Positions 6,941 through 12,434 of a stretch of 14,846 nt of DNA are shown piece by piece. Position numbers and translations under genes: made by a program. How positions within the stretch are numbered: the first letter of the stretch is position 1; each line of letters starts with the position of its first letter. The stretch covers positions 1 through 14,846 of the forward strand of contig JASHQV010000043.1 in NCBI GenBank assembly GCA_030038955.1, given 5' to 3'. The notes under the pieces are model-generated. The model was not told the origin of the DNA and did no database searches. It saw nothing but the letters and a program-made list of their open reading frames with translations. This DNA is from Solirubrobacteraceae bacterium. Lineage in GTDB: Bacteria; Actinomycetota; Thermoleophilia; Solirubrobacterales; Solirubrobacteraceae.

Positions 6941-7555
6941 ATGGAGGTCTCCCCGCGCCCGCTCGTCCTCGCCACCCGCAACCGGCACAAGCTCCGCGAG
7001 GTTAGGCGCATCCTCGCCCCGTGGCGACTCACGGTCGAGCCGCTGCCCGAGCTGGTGCAGCTGCCGGCAGAGGTCGGCGACAGCTTTGCGGCCAACGCGT
7101 CGCCGAAGGCGCGAGCCGCGGCGCTGGCACTGTCCCGTCCGGTGATCGCCGACGACTCGGGGATCGAGGCGGAGGCGCTCGGCGGGGCGCCGGGCTTCCG
7201 CTCCGCCCGGTACGCCGGCGAGCACGCCACCGACGAGCAGAACCTGCGGAAGCTGCTCGCCGAGGCTCCGCTCGGCAGCCGCGTGCGCTATGTGTGTGCG
7301 GTCGTCTACGTGGAGCCGGCTGCCGATCCCGGCGGGCAGCCGCTGGAGCGGGTGTTCGTTGGGGACTGCACGGGGCGGCTGGGCGAGCCCCGCGGCAGCG
7401 GAGGGTTCGGCTATGACCCCGCGTTCCTGCCGACCGACGGCCCACCGGGCAAGACGATGGCCGAGCTGAGCGACCACGAGAAGGACGCGATCAGCCATCG
7501 CGGGCGGGCACTGCGGGCGTTTGCGGAGTGGTTCACGGGACGTGCGGCGGCGTAG
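6941..7555 (+). CDS. rdgB: XTP/dITP pyrophosphatase (RdgB/HAM1 family)
   Basis: House-cleaning nucleotide pyrophosphatase that hydrolyses non-canonical purine nucleoside triphosphates (dITP, XTP) to monophosphates. The 204-residue product is of family length and shows LATRNRHKLREV (10-21, the phosphate-binding opening), SFAANASPKARAAA (48-61), VIADDSGIEAEALGGAPGF (68-86, with the metal-binding Asp pair), SARYAG (88-93), GGFGYDPAF (154-162) and MAELSDHEKDAISHRGRAL (173-191). All core motifs are intact. ATG at 6941 is 8 bp after the rph stop; no strong Shine-Dalgarno site is visible, which fits translation coupled to rph. It is the last gene of the murI-rph-rdgB group and converges on a small membrane protein gene. 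Confidence 0.94.
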   Translation: MEVSPRPLVLATRNRHKLREVRRILAPWRLTVEPLPELVQLPAEVGDSFAANASPKARAAALALSRPVIADDSGIEAEALGGAPGFRSARYAGEHATDEQNLRKLLAEAPLGSRVRYVCAVVYVEPAADPGGQPLERVFVGDCTGRLGEPRGSGGFGYDPAFLPTDGPPGKTMAELSDHEKDAISHRGRALRAFAEWFTGRAAA

Positions 7556-7574
7556 TCTGCGCGCCGATCGCCGC

Positions 7575-7589
7575 GGCGAGGCGCTCGCC
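7575..7589. terminator. Weak hairpin in the rdgB / small membrane protein convergent gap
   Basis: GGCGAG and CTCGCC form a 6-bp stem around a 3-nt loop, in the 69-bp gap between two converging genes. There is no T run. The position suits a terminator, but a short stem like this can arise by chance in GC-rich DNA. Confidence 0.25.
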
Positions 7590-7624
7590 TGCCCGCACAC
7601 TTCCGAGCTGTGGATGCAACGGGT

Positions 7625-8038
7625 TCAGAAGAGGTTGATCGCGGCGGCGATCGCCACCGCCAGCGTCACGCCGGCATACCCGATATCGCCTCGCAGGCCG
7701 AGAATCACCATCGCGATCAGGCACGCCACCGTGGTCAAGGACCAGCAGATCCTCTGAACATCGACGGAGCCGTTGGCCGCCTCCTGGTTGCCGGGCAGGG
7801 TCTCGTCCATGGGCGCATCGTCCCGCACCGGGTGGACGGGCTCGGTGTCCGGCTCACGGGCGAGGTGCTCGACGTCCCGCAAGCCCTCCGCCGGGGCCGT
7901 CTCGGGCACCGGCTCGGGCTGACGGGCGAGGTGCTCGACGTCCCGCAAGTCCTCCGCCGAGGCCGCCTCGGGCACCGGCTCAGGCGAGCCCGGCTCCGCC
8001 ACACGGGAGCGGTCGGGCTCCGGGGAGCTCACCGCCAT
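7625..8038 (-). CDS. Small protein with acidic duplicated N-terminal region and two C-terminal TM helices
   Basis: A 137-residue protein of no family I recognise. Residues 1-95 are hydrophilic, Pro/Glu-rich and without Cys. Within them SPEPVPEAASAEDLRDVEHLAR (18-39) is repeated as a near copy at 40-61, giving two 22-residue units that end in a short helix-like DLRDVEHLAR. Residues about 97-115 and 119-137 form two hydrophobic segments joined by the short polar turn GLRGDIG, and the protein ends at the second one. A helical-hairpin membrane anchor with a soluble N-terminal tail is likely. ATG at 8038 is supported by GGAGGT 8 nt upstream. It lies alone, convergent with rdgB and divergent from the HU gene. 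Its codon bias fits a real gene, and the Shine-Dalgarno site adds weight; function unknown. Confidence 0.75.
   Translation of the reverse strand: MAVSSPEPDRSRVAEPGSPEPVPEAASAEDLRDVEHLARQPEPVPETAPAEGLRDVEHLAREPDTEPVHPVRDDAPMDETLPGNQEAANGSVDVQRICWSLTTVACLIAMVILGLRGDIGYAGVTLAVAIAAAINLF
7856..7987 (-). repeat. 66-bp direct tandem duplication inside the small membrane protein gene
   Basis: Two copies, 7856-7921 and 7922-7987, differ at only a handful of positions and share a long identical core (CGGGCGAGGTGCTCGACG onward). The 66-bp period keeps the frame and encodes the two 22-residue units of the N-terminal tail. Confidence 0.88.
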
Positions 8039-8046
8039 GGATGGCC

Positions 8047-8052
8047 ACCTCC
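8047..8052 (-). promoter_or_regulatory. Shine-Dalgarno site of the small membrane protein gene
   Basis: The minus strand reads GGAGGT, 8 nt before the ATG at 8038. This is close to the ideal site and supports the assigned start and the reality of this otherwise unrecognised gene. Confidence 0.7.
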
Positions 8053-8164
8053 GGCGCAGGAGCGAATCGGAATCCCTTCAGATGCTGTCAGGCGATACGG
8101 TGCGCGTGGCATGTTGAAATCATGGTAGATGCGGAAATGTGCGGTGCCGGTGCTGAGCTGGCAG

Positions 8165-8193
8165 TTCCCGTCGTCCGCGGTGCCTGTTAGCTT
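8165..8193 (+). promoter_or_regulatory. Possible promoter of the HU gene in the 188-bp divergent gap
   Basis: TTCCCG (8165-8170) and TAGCTT (8188-8193) are separated by 17 bp, which would start transcription about 25-30 nt before the HU start codon. The -35 match is poor, so this is tentative. The rest of the 8039-8226 gap contains an AT-richer patch near 8105-8140, which may belong to the minus-strand promoter; I see no RNA gene or riboswitch. Confidence 0.3.
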
Positions 8194-8213
8194 CGACGAT
8201 TCCTACCACCTCG

Positions 8214-8220
8214 AAGGAGG
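8214..8220 (+). promoter_or_regulatory. Consensus Shine-Dalgarno site for the HU gene
   Basis: AAGGAGG lies 6 nt before the GTG at 8227. It is the strongest ribosome binding site in the window, fits an abundant nucleoid protein, and fixes the GTG start. Confidence 0.85.
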
Positions 8221-8226
8221 GAGCAA

Positions 8227-8499
8227 GTGACGAAATCGGAGTTCATCGACCAGGTCGCCGATCGAGCCGGCTTGAGCAAGCGGGACGCCTCCGGAGCGGT
8301 TGAGGCGATGCTCGGCACGATCGAGGACGCGCTCAGGCGTGGCAGCGACGTGACGTTCTCGGGCTTTGGCAAGTTCAGCGTCTCGCAGCGCAGCGCGCGC
8401 GAGGGCCGCAATCCGGCCACCGGCGAGAGGATCCACATCGCCGCTTCGAGGGCGCCGAAGTTCACCGCCGGAGCGTCGCTGAAGAAGGCCGTGAACTGA
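8227..8499 (+). CDS. hup: HU-family DNA-binding protein
   Basis: A 90-residue histone-like nucleoid protein, the usual length for HU/IHF. The N-terminal helical dimerisation part begins TKSEFIDQVADRAGLSKRDA, followed by the conserved VTFSGFGKFSV turn (about residues 42-52) and the DNA-minor-groove arm RSAREGRNPATGERIHI (55-71), with Pro63 at the DNA-intercalating position. The end, PKFTAGASLKKAVN, is also typical. It lacks the long Lys/Ala-rich C-terminal extension of mycobacterial HupB. As known for HU, it should act as a dimer that bends and compacts DNA. It starts at GTG with a consensus Shine-Dalgarno site. pyrF follows 44 bp downstream on the same strand, possibly on the same transcript. 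Confidence 0.96.
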   Translation: MTKSEFIDQVADRAGLSKRDASGAVEAMLGTIEDALRRGSDVTFSGFGKFSVSQRSAREGRNPATGERIHIAASRAPKFTAGASLKKAVN

Positions 8500-8543
8500 A
8501 CTCGTCGCCGGCTTGACCTGAGTCGCGAGAGGCCTCGGAGACG

Positions 8544-9695
8544 GTGGCGGCGCCCGGTGACGCCGGCGAGCCGGCGTCCCGATCGGAGCGCCCCGCTTCG
8601 GATTCCGCGGCTTCCCAGGGGTTCGGCGACCGGCTGGCCCGGCTGGTCGAGCAGCGTCAGTCCCAGCTGGTGCTGGGGCTGGACCCCGATCCGGCGCGAC
8701 TGTGGCCTCGGGCCGTCGAAGTGGGGGGTGGGGTGGGCAGGATGCCCACCCCACCCCCCACCGCGTTCGTCGCCGGTGACCCCACCGAGGGCGTCGCCGC
8801 CGATCCCACCGCGTTCGTCGCCGGTGACCCCGCCGAGGGCGTCGCCGGAGATGCGGGCCCGATCGCCGACGGGGCCGCGGGCCCGATCGCCGGCGGTGAC
8901 GCCGACGCGGTCGCTGTCCGGGCCGCTGCGGCCGTCGCCGCCCACTGCCGGCTGGTGATCGCTGCGGCCGGTGCCGAATGCGTCGCCGCCAAGTTCCAGG
9001 TGGCTTGCTTCGAGCGCCTCGGCGCGCCCGGCTGGGCCGCGTTGGGGGAGGCGATCGCGCATGCGCGCGATGCTGGCCTGCTGGTGATCGCAGACGCCAA
9101 GCGCGGCGACATCGACGTCTCCGCCGAGGCGTACGCACAGGCGTTCTTCGGCATCACCACGACCCCGTTTGGCGAGCTTCGAGGCCTTGGCGTGGACGCG
9201 CTCACGGCCAACCCGCTGCTCGGCGTCGATGCGCTGCAGCCGCTGCTCAGCGGCGCGCGCCGGTCCGGCGGCGGCCTATTCGTGCTGGTGCGCACATCCA
9301 ATCCCGGCGCGGTCGACCTCCAGGAGATGGAGCTGGCGATCGGCGGCAGCGTCAGCGAGCGGCTGGCGGTGCTGGTCGATCGGCTGGGCGCGGCCGGGGT
9401 CGGCGAGTCGGGGCTGTCGGACGTCGGCGCGGTCGTCGGGGCGACGGCCGCCGATCGCCTCGAGCGGCTGCGAGCGCTGATGCCGCACGCGGTCCTCCTG
9501 CTGCCGGGCGTCGGCGCGCAGGGTGGCCGCATCGAGCGGCTGGCCGCAGCGTATGCGCCAGGGCGCGGTGGTGGCCTCGTCAGCGCCTCGCGTAGCCTCG
9601 TGTTCGCGTATCAGCGACTTGGCGGCGAGCCCGCGGACGCCGCTCGCCGCGAGGCTGCCCGTCTGCGCGCGCTCACCTGGGAGATCAGCGCCTGA
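8544..9695 (+). CDS. pyrF: Orotidine 5'-phosphate decarboxylase (type 2) with in-frame repeat insertion
   Basis: Last step of UMP synthesis: OMP to UMP plus CO2. The 383-residue product is roughly 80-100 longer than ordinary type 2 enzymes. Core motifs are intact: FGDRLARLV (27-35), SQLVLGLDPDPARLWP (40-55), AAKFQVACFERLG (148-160), the catalytic LVIADAKRGDID (180-191; D184, K186, D189), TANPLLG (221-227), VLVRTSNPG (247-255), VVGAT (297-301), LLPGVGAQGG (319-328) and the phosphate-binding SASR (347-350). The excess is residues about 58-120, Gly/Ala/Pro-rich, made of a 41-bp palindrome and six 24-bp repeats, plus about 25 extra residues at the N-terminus. No frame is broken, so the enzyme may still fold with a disordered loop. 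GTG at 8544 is the only sensible start before the core; its Shine-Dalgarno site is poor. OMPDC identity is secure. Confidence 0.92.
   Translation: MAAPGDAGEPASRSERPASDSAASQGFGDRLARLVEQRQSQLVLGLDPDPARLWPRAVEVGGGVGRMPTPPPTAFVAGDPTEGVAADPTAFVAGDPAEGVAGDAGPIADGAAGPIAGGDADAVAVRAAAAVAAHCRLVIAAAGAECVAAKFQVACFERLGAPGWAALGEAIAHARDAGLLVIADAKRGDIDVSAEAYAQAFFGITTTPFGELRGLGVDALTANPLLGVDALQPLLSGARRSGGGLFVLVRTSNPGAVDLQEMELAIGGSVSERLAVLVDRLGAAGVGESGLSDVGAVVGATAADRLERLRALMPHAVLLLPGVGAQGGRIERLAAAYAPGRGGGLVSASRSLVFAYQRLGGEPADAARREAARLRALTWEISA
8721..8761. repeat. Perfect palindromic element (19-bp arms, 3-nt spacer) inside pyrF
   Basis: Bases 8721-8739 (G-rich, GTGGGGGG onward) are exactly complementary to 8743-8761, with GGA between them. 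No other copy is visible in this window. The element is in frame and encodes about residues 60-73 of PyrF. The plus strand has G6, G4 and G3 runs, so it may form a cruciform, a strong RNA hairpin or G-rich structures. It abuts the 24-bp tandem repeats at 8760. Confidence 0.95.
8760..8903 (+). repeat. Six 24-bp in-frame tandem repeats in pyrF
   Basis: Units start at 8760, 8784, 8808, 8832, 8856 and 8880. Units 1-2 and 3-4 form a near-identical 48-bp duplication, and units 5 and 6 are close copies of each other. They encode TAFVAGDP, TEGVAADP, TAFVAGDP, AEGVAGDA, GPIADGAA and GPIAGGDA. The period is a multiple of three, so the frame is kept. Confidence 0.88.
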
Positions 9696-9733
9696 GAGCT
9701 GAGGCGCGGCCGCTCGCCGCCGGAGGCCGCAGG

Positions 9734-9739
9734 TATGAT
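9734..9739 (+). promoter_or_regulatory. Putative -10 hexamer for the LysM-dac-pfkB group
   Basis: TATGAT, one base from the TATAAT consensus, ends 9 nt before the ATG at 9749. No Shine-Dalgarno site is near that ATG (GGAGG at 9722-9726 is too far), so a leaderless or very short-leader mRNA is likely. The 53-bp gap after pyrF also holds a short GC hairpin (GCGGCC 9706-9711 with GGCCGC 9725-9730). Confidence 0.5.
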
Positions 9740-9748
9740 CGAACGGCG

Positions 9749-10105
9749 ATGTACGAGCAGTCGCGCGCGCGTCGGCATCCGGCCCGTTACCTGGCACCGC
9801 TGGCGCTCGCGACGGCCGCCGTCGCCACCTACGTGATCGTGCAGCACGACCTGGGCGTGAGCTCCTCGACTCGCACCACCCGGTCGACAGCCACCGTCCA
9901 CGGGCGCTCCAGCTCCACCAGCTCCGGCACCAAAGCCGGAGCTGGCACGGTTGCCGGGGGCCAGTACTACACGGTGCGCGCCGGCGACAGCCTGTCGGTG
10001 ATCTCGGCGCGCACGGGCGTGTCGCTGCCGCTGCTGGAGCGCCTCAACCCGGGCGTCTCGTCGAGCGCGCTGCAGATCGGACAGCGCCTGAGGCTGAGGC
10101 GATGA
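9749..10105 (+). CDS. Membrane-anchored LysM-domain protein
   Basis: A 118-residue protein: short basic N-terminus, one hydrophobic segment (about 15-32, YLAPLALATAAVATYVIV), a Ser/Thr/Gly-rich linker (about 38-70), then one LysM domain (73-116) with QYYTVRAGDSLSVISARTGV and LERLNPGVSSSALQIGQRL. LysM binds N-acetylglucosamine-containing glycans, so the protein is probably tethered to the membrane with its domain in the wall. No catalytic domain is attached. The ATG at 9749 is favoured by the TATGAT hexamer 9 nt upstream. Its stop overlaps the start of the next gene, a D,D-carboxypeptidase, as ATGA, which ties it to peptidoglycan work. It may help target or scaffold that enzyme, an inference from gene order only. 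Confidence 0.9.
   Translation: MYEQSRARRHPARYLAPLALATAAVATYVIVQHDLGVSSSTRTTRSTATVHGRSSSTSSGTKAGAGTVAGGQYYTVRAGDSLSVISARTGVSLPLLERLNPGVSSSALQIGQRLRLRR
9918..9945. repeat. 11-bp inverted repeat within the LysM-protein linker
   Basis: CCAGCTCCGGC (9918-9928) and GCCGGAGCTGG (9935-9945) pair perfectly around a 6-nt loop ACCAAA, within the codons of the Ser/Gly linker. An mRNA hairpin here could affect translation or decay, or be chance in a low-complexity segment. Confidence 0.7.
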
Positions 10106-11370
10106 CGCGCAGCGCGAGCCCAGCGCGGATCCGCGGAGCGCTGGTGGCGGCGCTGGTGTCGCTGATCTGGCTGATCGCGCCAGCGCCCTCGGCGTCGGCT
10201 GCGCCGGCTGCCAGGCCGACCCCGCACCCGCAGCTGGCGGTCACCGGCGCCGCCCTGATCGATGCTGCAACCGGCCGTCTCCTGTACGGCGTCCGCCCGA
10301 ACGCCGAGCTCGCGATCGCCAGCACCACGAAGCTGATGACCGCGCTGATCACGCTCGAGCACGTCCACAACCTGAGCACGATCTTCACCCAGAACGACTG
10401 GGTAGCGGCGCCTGGCGACTCGCAGATCGGGCTGGTGCCGGGCGAGCGGATGAGCGTGCACGACCTGCTCGAGGCGATGATGCTGCCGAGCGCCGACGAC
10501 GCCGCCGAGGACCTCGCCTACAACGTCGGCCACCACTCGGTTGCCCGCTTCATCGCGATGATGAACGCGCAGGCGCGGGCGCTGCACCTGACGCACACGC
10601 ACTACTCGACGCCGATCGGGCTCGACACGCCGGGGAACTACTCGAGCCCGCTCGACCTCGACCTGCTCGCGGACTACGACCGCGATCACTACCGCGTCTT
10701 TCGGCGGATCGTCGATACCCGCTCGGCGGTGTTGCGCGCCGGCGCCTCCTCGCTCTATGTCGTCAACCTCAACGACCTGCTGGACCGCTACAGGTGGATC
10801 AACGGCGTCAAGACCGGGCATACCGACGATGCCGGCTACGTGCTGGTCGTGTCGGCCACTCGCTGGGGGATGACGTTGATCGGCTCGGTGCTCGGCACGG
10901 CCAGCGAAGCCGCCCGCGATGACAACGCCCTGGCGCTGCTCGACTACGGCTTCGCGGCGTTCCACCTCGACCGCGCGATCCGCTCACACCAGGTGCTCGC
11001 GCGCCTGCCCGAGCAGGACTCGAGCCGCCGGATCCCGGTGATCGCGATCCGCCCGTTCAAGCGCGTCGTGGCGAAGACCGCCCGCGTCCACGTCGTGCTG
11101 CGGCTGCCGAAGCAGCTGTCGGGGCCGCTACCGCGACACGCGGTCGTCGGTGAGGCGCTGATCTACGTGGGCCGCCACCTGGTCGGGCGCGACCGCCTGA
11201 TCGTCACTCAGGCGGTGCCGGCCGTGTCGCCGGTGAGCAAGGCTGCCCACCTGCTGGCGCGACCGTCTACGCTGCTGTGGCTGCTGCTCGCTGCCGCTTG
11301 TGCGCTGGCGCTCACCGTGCGGCGTCGCCGCCGGAAGCGGCCGGTGCGAGGACCCGTGGAGGAACGATGA
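10102..11370 (+). CDS. D-alanyl-D-alanine carboxypeptidase (peptidase S11 family), SAD variant
   Basis: A 422-residue penicillin-binding protein of the DacA/DacF type, which trims the terminal D-Ala from peptidoglycan stem peptides outside the membrane. It has a signal peptide (about 1-35, with LVAALVSLIWLIAP), the active-site STTK (74-77, Ser74 nucleophile), the KTG motif in GVKTGHT (235-241) and a C-terminal TM segment (about 389-406) followed by a basic RRRRRKRP tail. The second motif, normally SxN (SAN/SGN), reads SAD at 130-132 in LPSADDAAEDLA, so Asn is replaced by Asp. A 120-residue region between the catalytic domain and the TM helix resembles the usual C-terminal beta domain. The ATG overlaps the stop of the LysM gene, and its own stop overlaps the next start, both as ATGA. 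Family assignment is strong. Confidence 0.92.
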   Translation: MTRSASPARIRGALVAALVSLIWLIAPAPSASAAPAARPTPHPQLAVTGAALIDAATGRLLYGVRPNAELAIASTTKLMTALITLEHVHNLSTIFTQNDWVAAPGDSQIGLVPGERMSVHDLLEAMMLPSADDAAEDLAYNVGHHSVARFIAMMNAQARALHLTHTHYSTPIGLDTPGNYSSPLDLDLLADYDRDHYRVFRRIVDTRSAVLRAGASSLYVVNLNDLLDRYRWINGVKTGHTDDAGYVLVVSATRWGMTLIGSVLGTASEAARDDNALALLDYGFAAFHLDRAIRSHQVLARLPEQDSSRRIPVIAIRPFKRVVAKTARVHVVLRLPKQLSGPLPRHAVVGEALIYVGRHLVGRDRLIVTQAVPAVSPVSKAAHLLARPSTLLWLLLAAACALALTVRRRRRKRPVRGPVEER

Positions 11371-12326
11371 TCATCACCGTGACGCTCAACACGGCGCTTG
11401 ACAAGACGCTCGAGGTGCCCAGCTTCACCCCCGGACGTCGCCACCGGACGGTCGACCATACGACGATGCCGGGCGGCAAGGGCGTCAACGTCGCGCGCGC
11501 GATCAAGCTGCTCGGTCAGCCGGTGATCGCCACCGGCCTCGCCGGAGGCGCCGCCGGCAGCCAGATCGTCGAGGCGCTGGGCGATGAGGCGGTGCTGAAC
11601 TCGTTCGTGCGAATCCACGAGGAGTCGCGCACGAACACGGCCGTGATCGACCCCACCACGGGTCTGCACACCGAGATCAACGAGCGCGGGCCGGCGATCT
11701 CGGAGGAGGAGCTGGAACAGTTCCGCGAGAAGCTCATGTACCTGGCGACGGGCGCCAGGATCTGCGTGTTCGCCGGCAGCCTGCCGTGGGGCGTGGCGCC
11801 GGACACCTACGCCGAGCTGATCCGCGGCGTGCGCAAGCTCGGCGTGACGACGATCCTCGACACCGACGGCGAGCCGCTGCGCCACGCGGTCAAGGCCGAG
11901 CCCGAGGTCATCTCGCCGAACGAGCTCGAGGCCGAGGAGCTGGTCGGCCATGAGTTCAACGACGCCGACGACCGGATCAGCGCGGTCGCCGAGATGGCCC
12001 GGCTCGGTCCCGCCGAGGCGATCATGACCGTGTCCGACGGCTGCTTCGCGCGGGTGCTCGAGGCCGGCGCGCCGGCGCTCTACCGGGTTCGAGTCGAGCC
12101 GCTCGAGGCGCGCTCGCCGATCGGCTCCGGCGACGCCTTCCTGGCCGGCTACGTGGCCGCCCGCTACGCCGACCGCTCGCCGGTCGAGTGCCTCCGCTAC
12201 GGGGTCGCGTGCGGGGCCGAGTCGACCCAGCACATCGGCGCCGGGATCCTCGAGCCGGCGAAGGTCGAGCGGATCCTCGAGACCGTTCAGGCCGAGCGCG
12301 TCAGCCTGCCCGCGCAGGTCGGCTGA
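11367..12326 (+). CDS. PfkB-family sugar kinase, 1-phosphofructokinase-like
   Basis: A 319-residue ribokinase-fold kinase of the 1-phosphofructokinase/tagatose-6-phosphate kinase branch. It opens with ITVTLNTALDKTLEVPSF (3-20), typical of that branch, then MPGGKGVNVARAIKLLG (34-50, PfkB signature 1), VFAGSLP (134-140), SPNELEAEEL (183-192) and signature 2 in PIGSGDAFLAG (251-261, catalytic Asp256; GSGD replaces the commoner GAGD). The likely reaction is ATP-dependent phosphorylation of a sugar phosphate such as fructose 1-phosphate. No PTS gene is in view, so the substrate is uncertain. The ATG overlaps the carboxypeptidase stop (ATGA), with GGAGG 4 nt upstream, so it is cotranscribed with wall genes. 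Whether the link is functional is unknown. Confidence 0.88.
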   Translation: MIITVTLNTALDKTLEVPSFTPGRRHRTVDHTTMPGGKGVNVARAIKLLGQPVIATGLAGGAAGSQIVEALGDEAVLNSFVRIHEESRTNTAVIDPTTGLHTEINERGPAISEEELEQFREKLMYLATGARICVFAGSLPWGVAPDTYAELIRGVRKLGVTTILDTDGEPLRHAVKAEPEVISPNELEAEELVGHEFNDADDRISAVAEMARLGPAEAIMTVSDGCFARVLEAGAPALYRVRVEPLEARSPIGSGDAFLAGYVAARYADRSPVECLRYGVACGAESTQHIGAGILEPAKVERILETVQAERVSLPAQVG

Positions 12327-12348
12327 GCGTGATCCCGCTGCTACAGTC

Positions 12349-12383
12349 GAGACGACCGTGGTTGCCGCCAGACCGGTCGTCTC
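12349..12383 (+). terminator. 10-bp hairpin in the pfkB-guaB3 gap, terminator or leader structure
   Basis: GAGACGACCG (12349-12358) pairs perfectly with CGGTCGTCTC (12374-12383) around a 15-nt loop. A small CTCAG/CTGAG hairpin follows at 12383-12395. It lies about 20 bp after the kinase stop and 50 bp before the next start. There is no T run, so a terminator is the first guess and a regulatory leader structure is possible. Confidence 0.5.
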
Positions 12384-12422
12384 TCAGCCTCTGAGCATCG
12401 TGCCCCCGTCCGCGACAAGCTC

Positions 12423-12428
12423 TAGGAT
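12423..12428 (+). promoter_or_regulatory. Putative -10 hexamer for a leaderless guaB3 mRNA
   Basis: TAGGAT is followed by exactly 6 nt and the ATG at 12435, so transcription would start on the A of the start codon. The short GAGC stretch just before the ATG is a weak Shine-Dalgarno candidate at best. The -35 region (around 12400) shows no good match. Confidence 0.5.
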
Positions 12429-12434
12429 GAGCTG

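Noticed and set aside
8513..8518. TTGACC as a -35 box for pyrF
   Set aside because: It matches the -35 consensus well, but no -10-like hexamer lies 16-18 bp downstream, so a promoter is not supported; pyrF may be read through from hup.
8721..8761. Intrinsic terminator
   Set aside because: The palindrome would make a very stable hairpin, but it lies in the middle of an intact coding sequence, has no T run, and the frame continues to the conserved catalytic core.
8760..8903. CRISPR-like array in pyrF
   Set aside because: The 24-bp units are directly adjacent with no spacers, and they continue the PyrF reading frame. This is a coding minisatellite.
8187..9062. Minus-strand frames of ~300 codons opposite hup and pyrF
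   Set aside because: They are antisense to two well-recognised enzymes/proteins and show no motif; they stay open because of codon bias.
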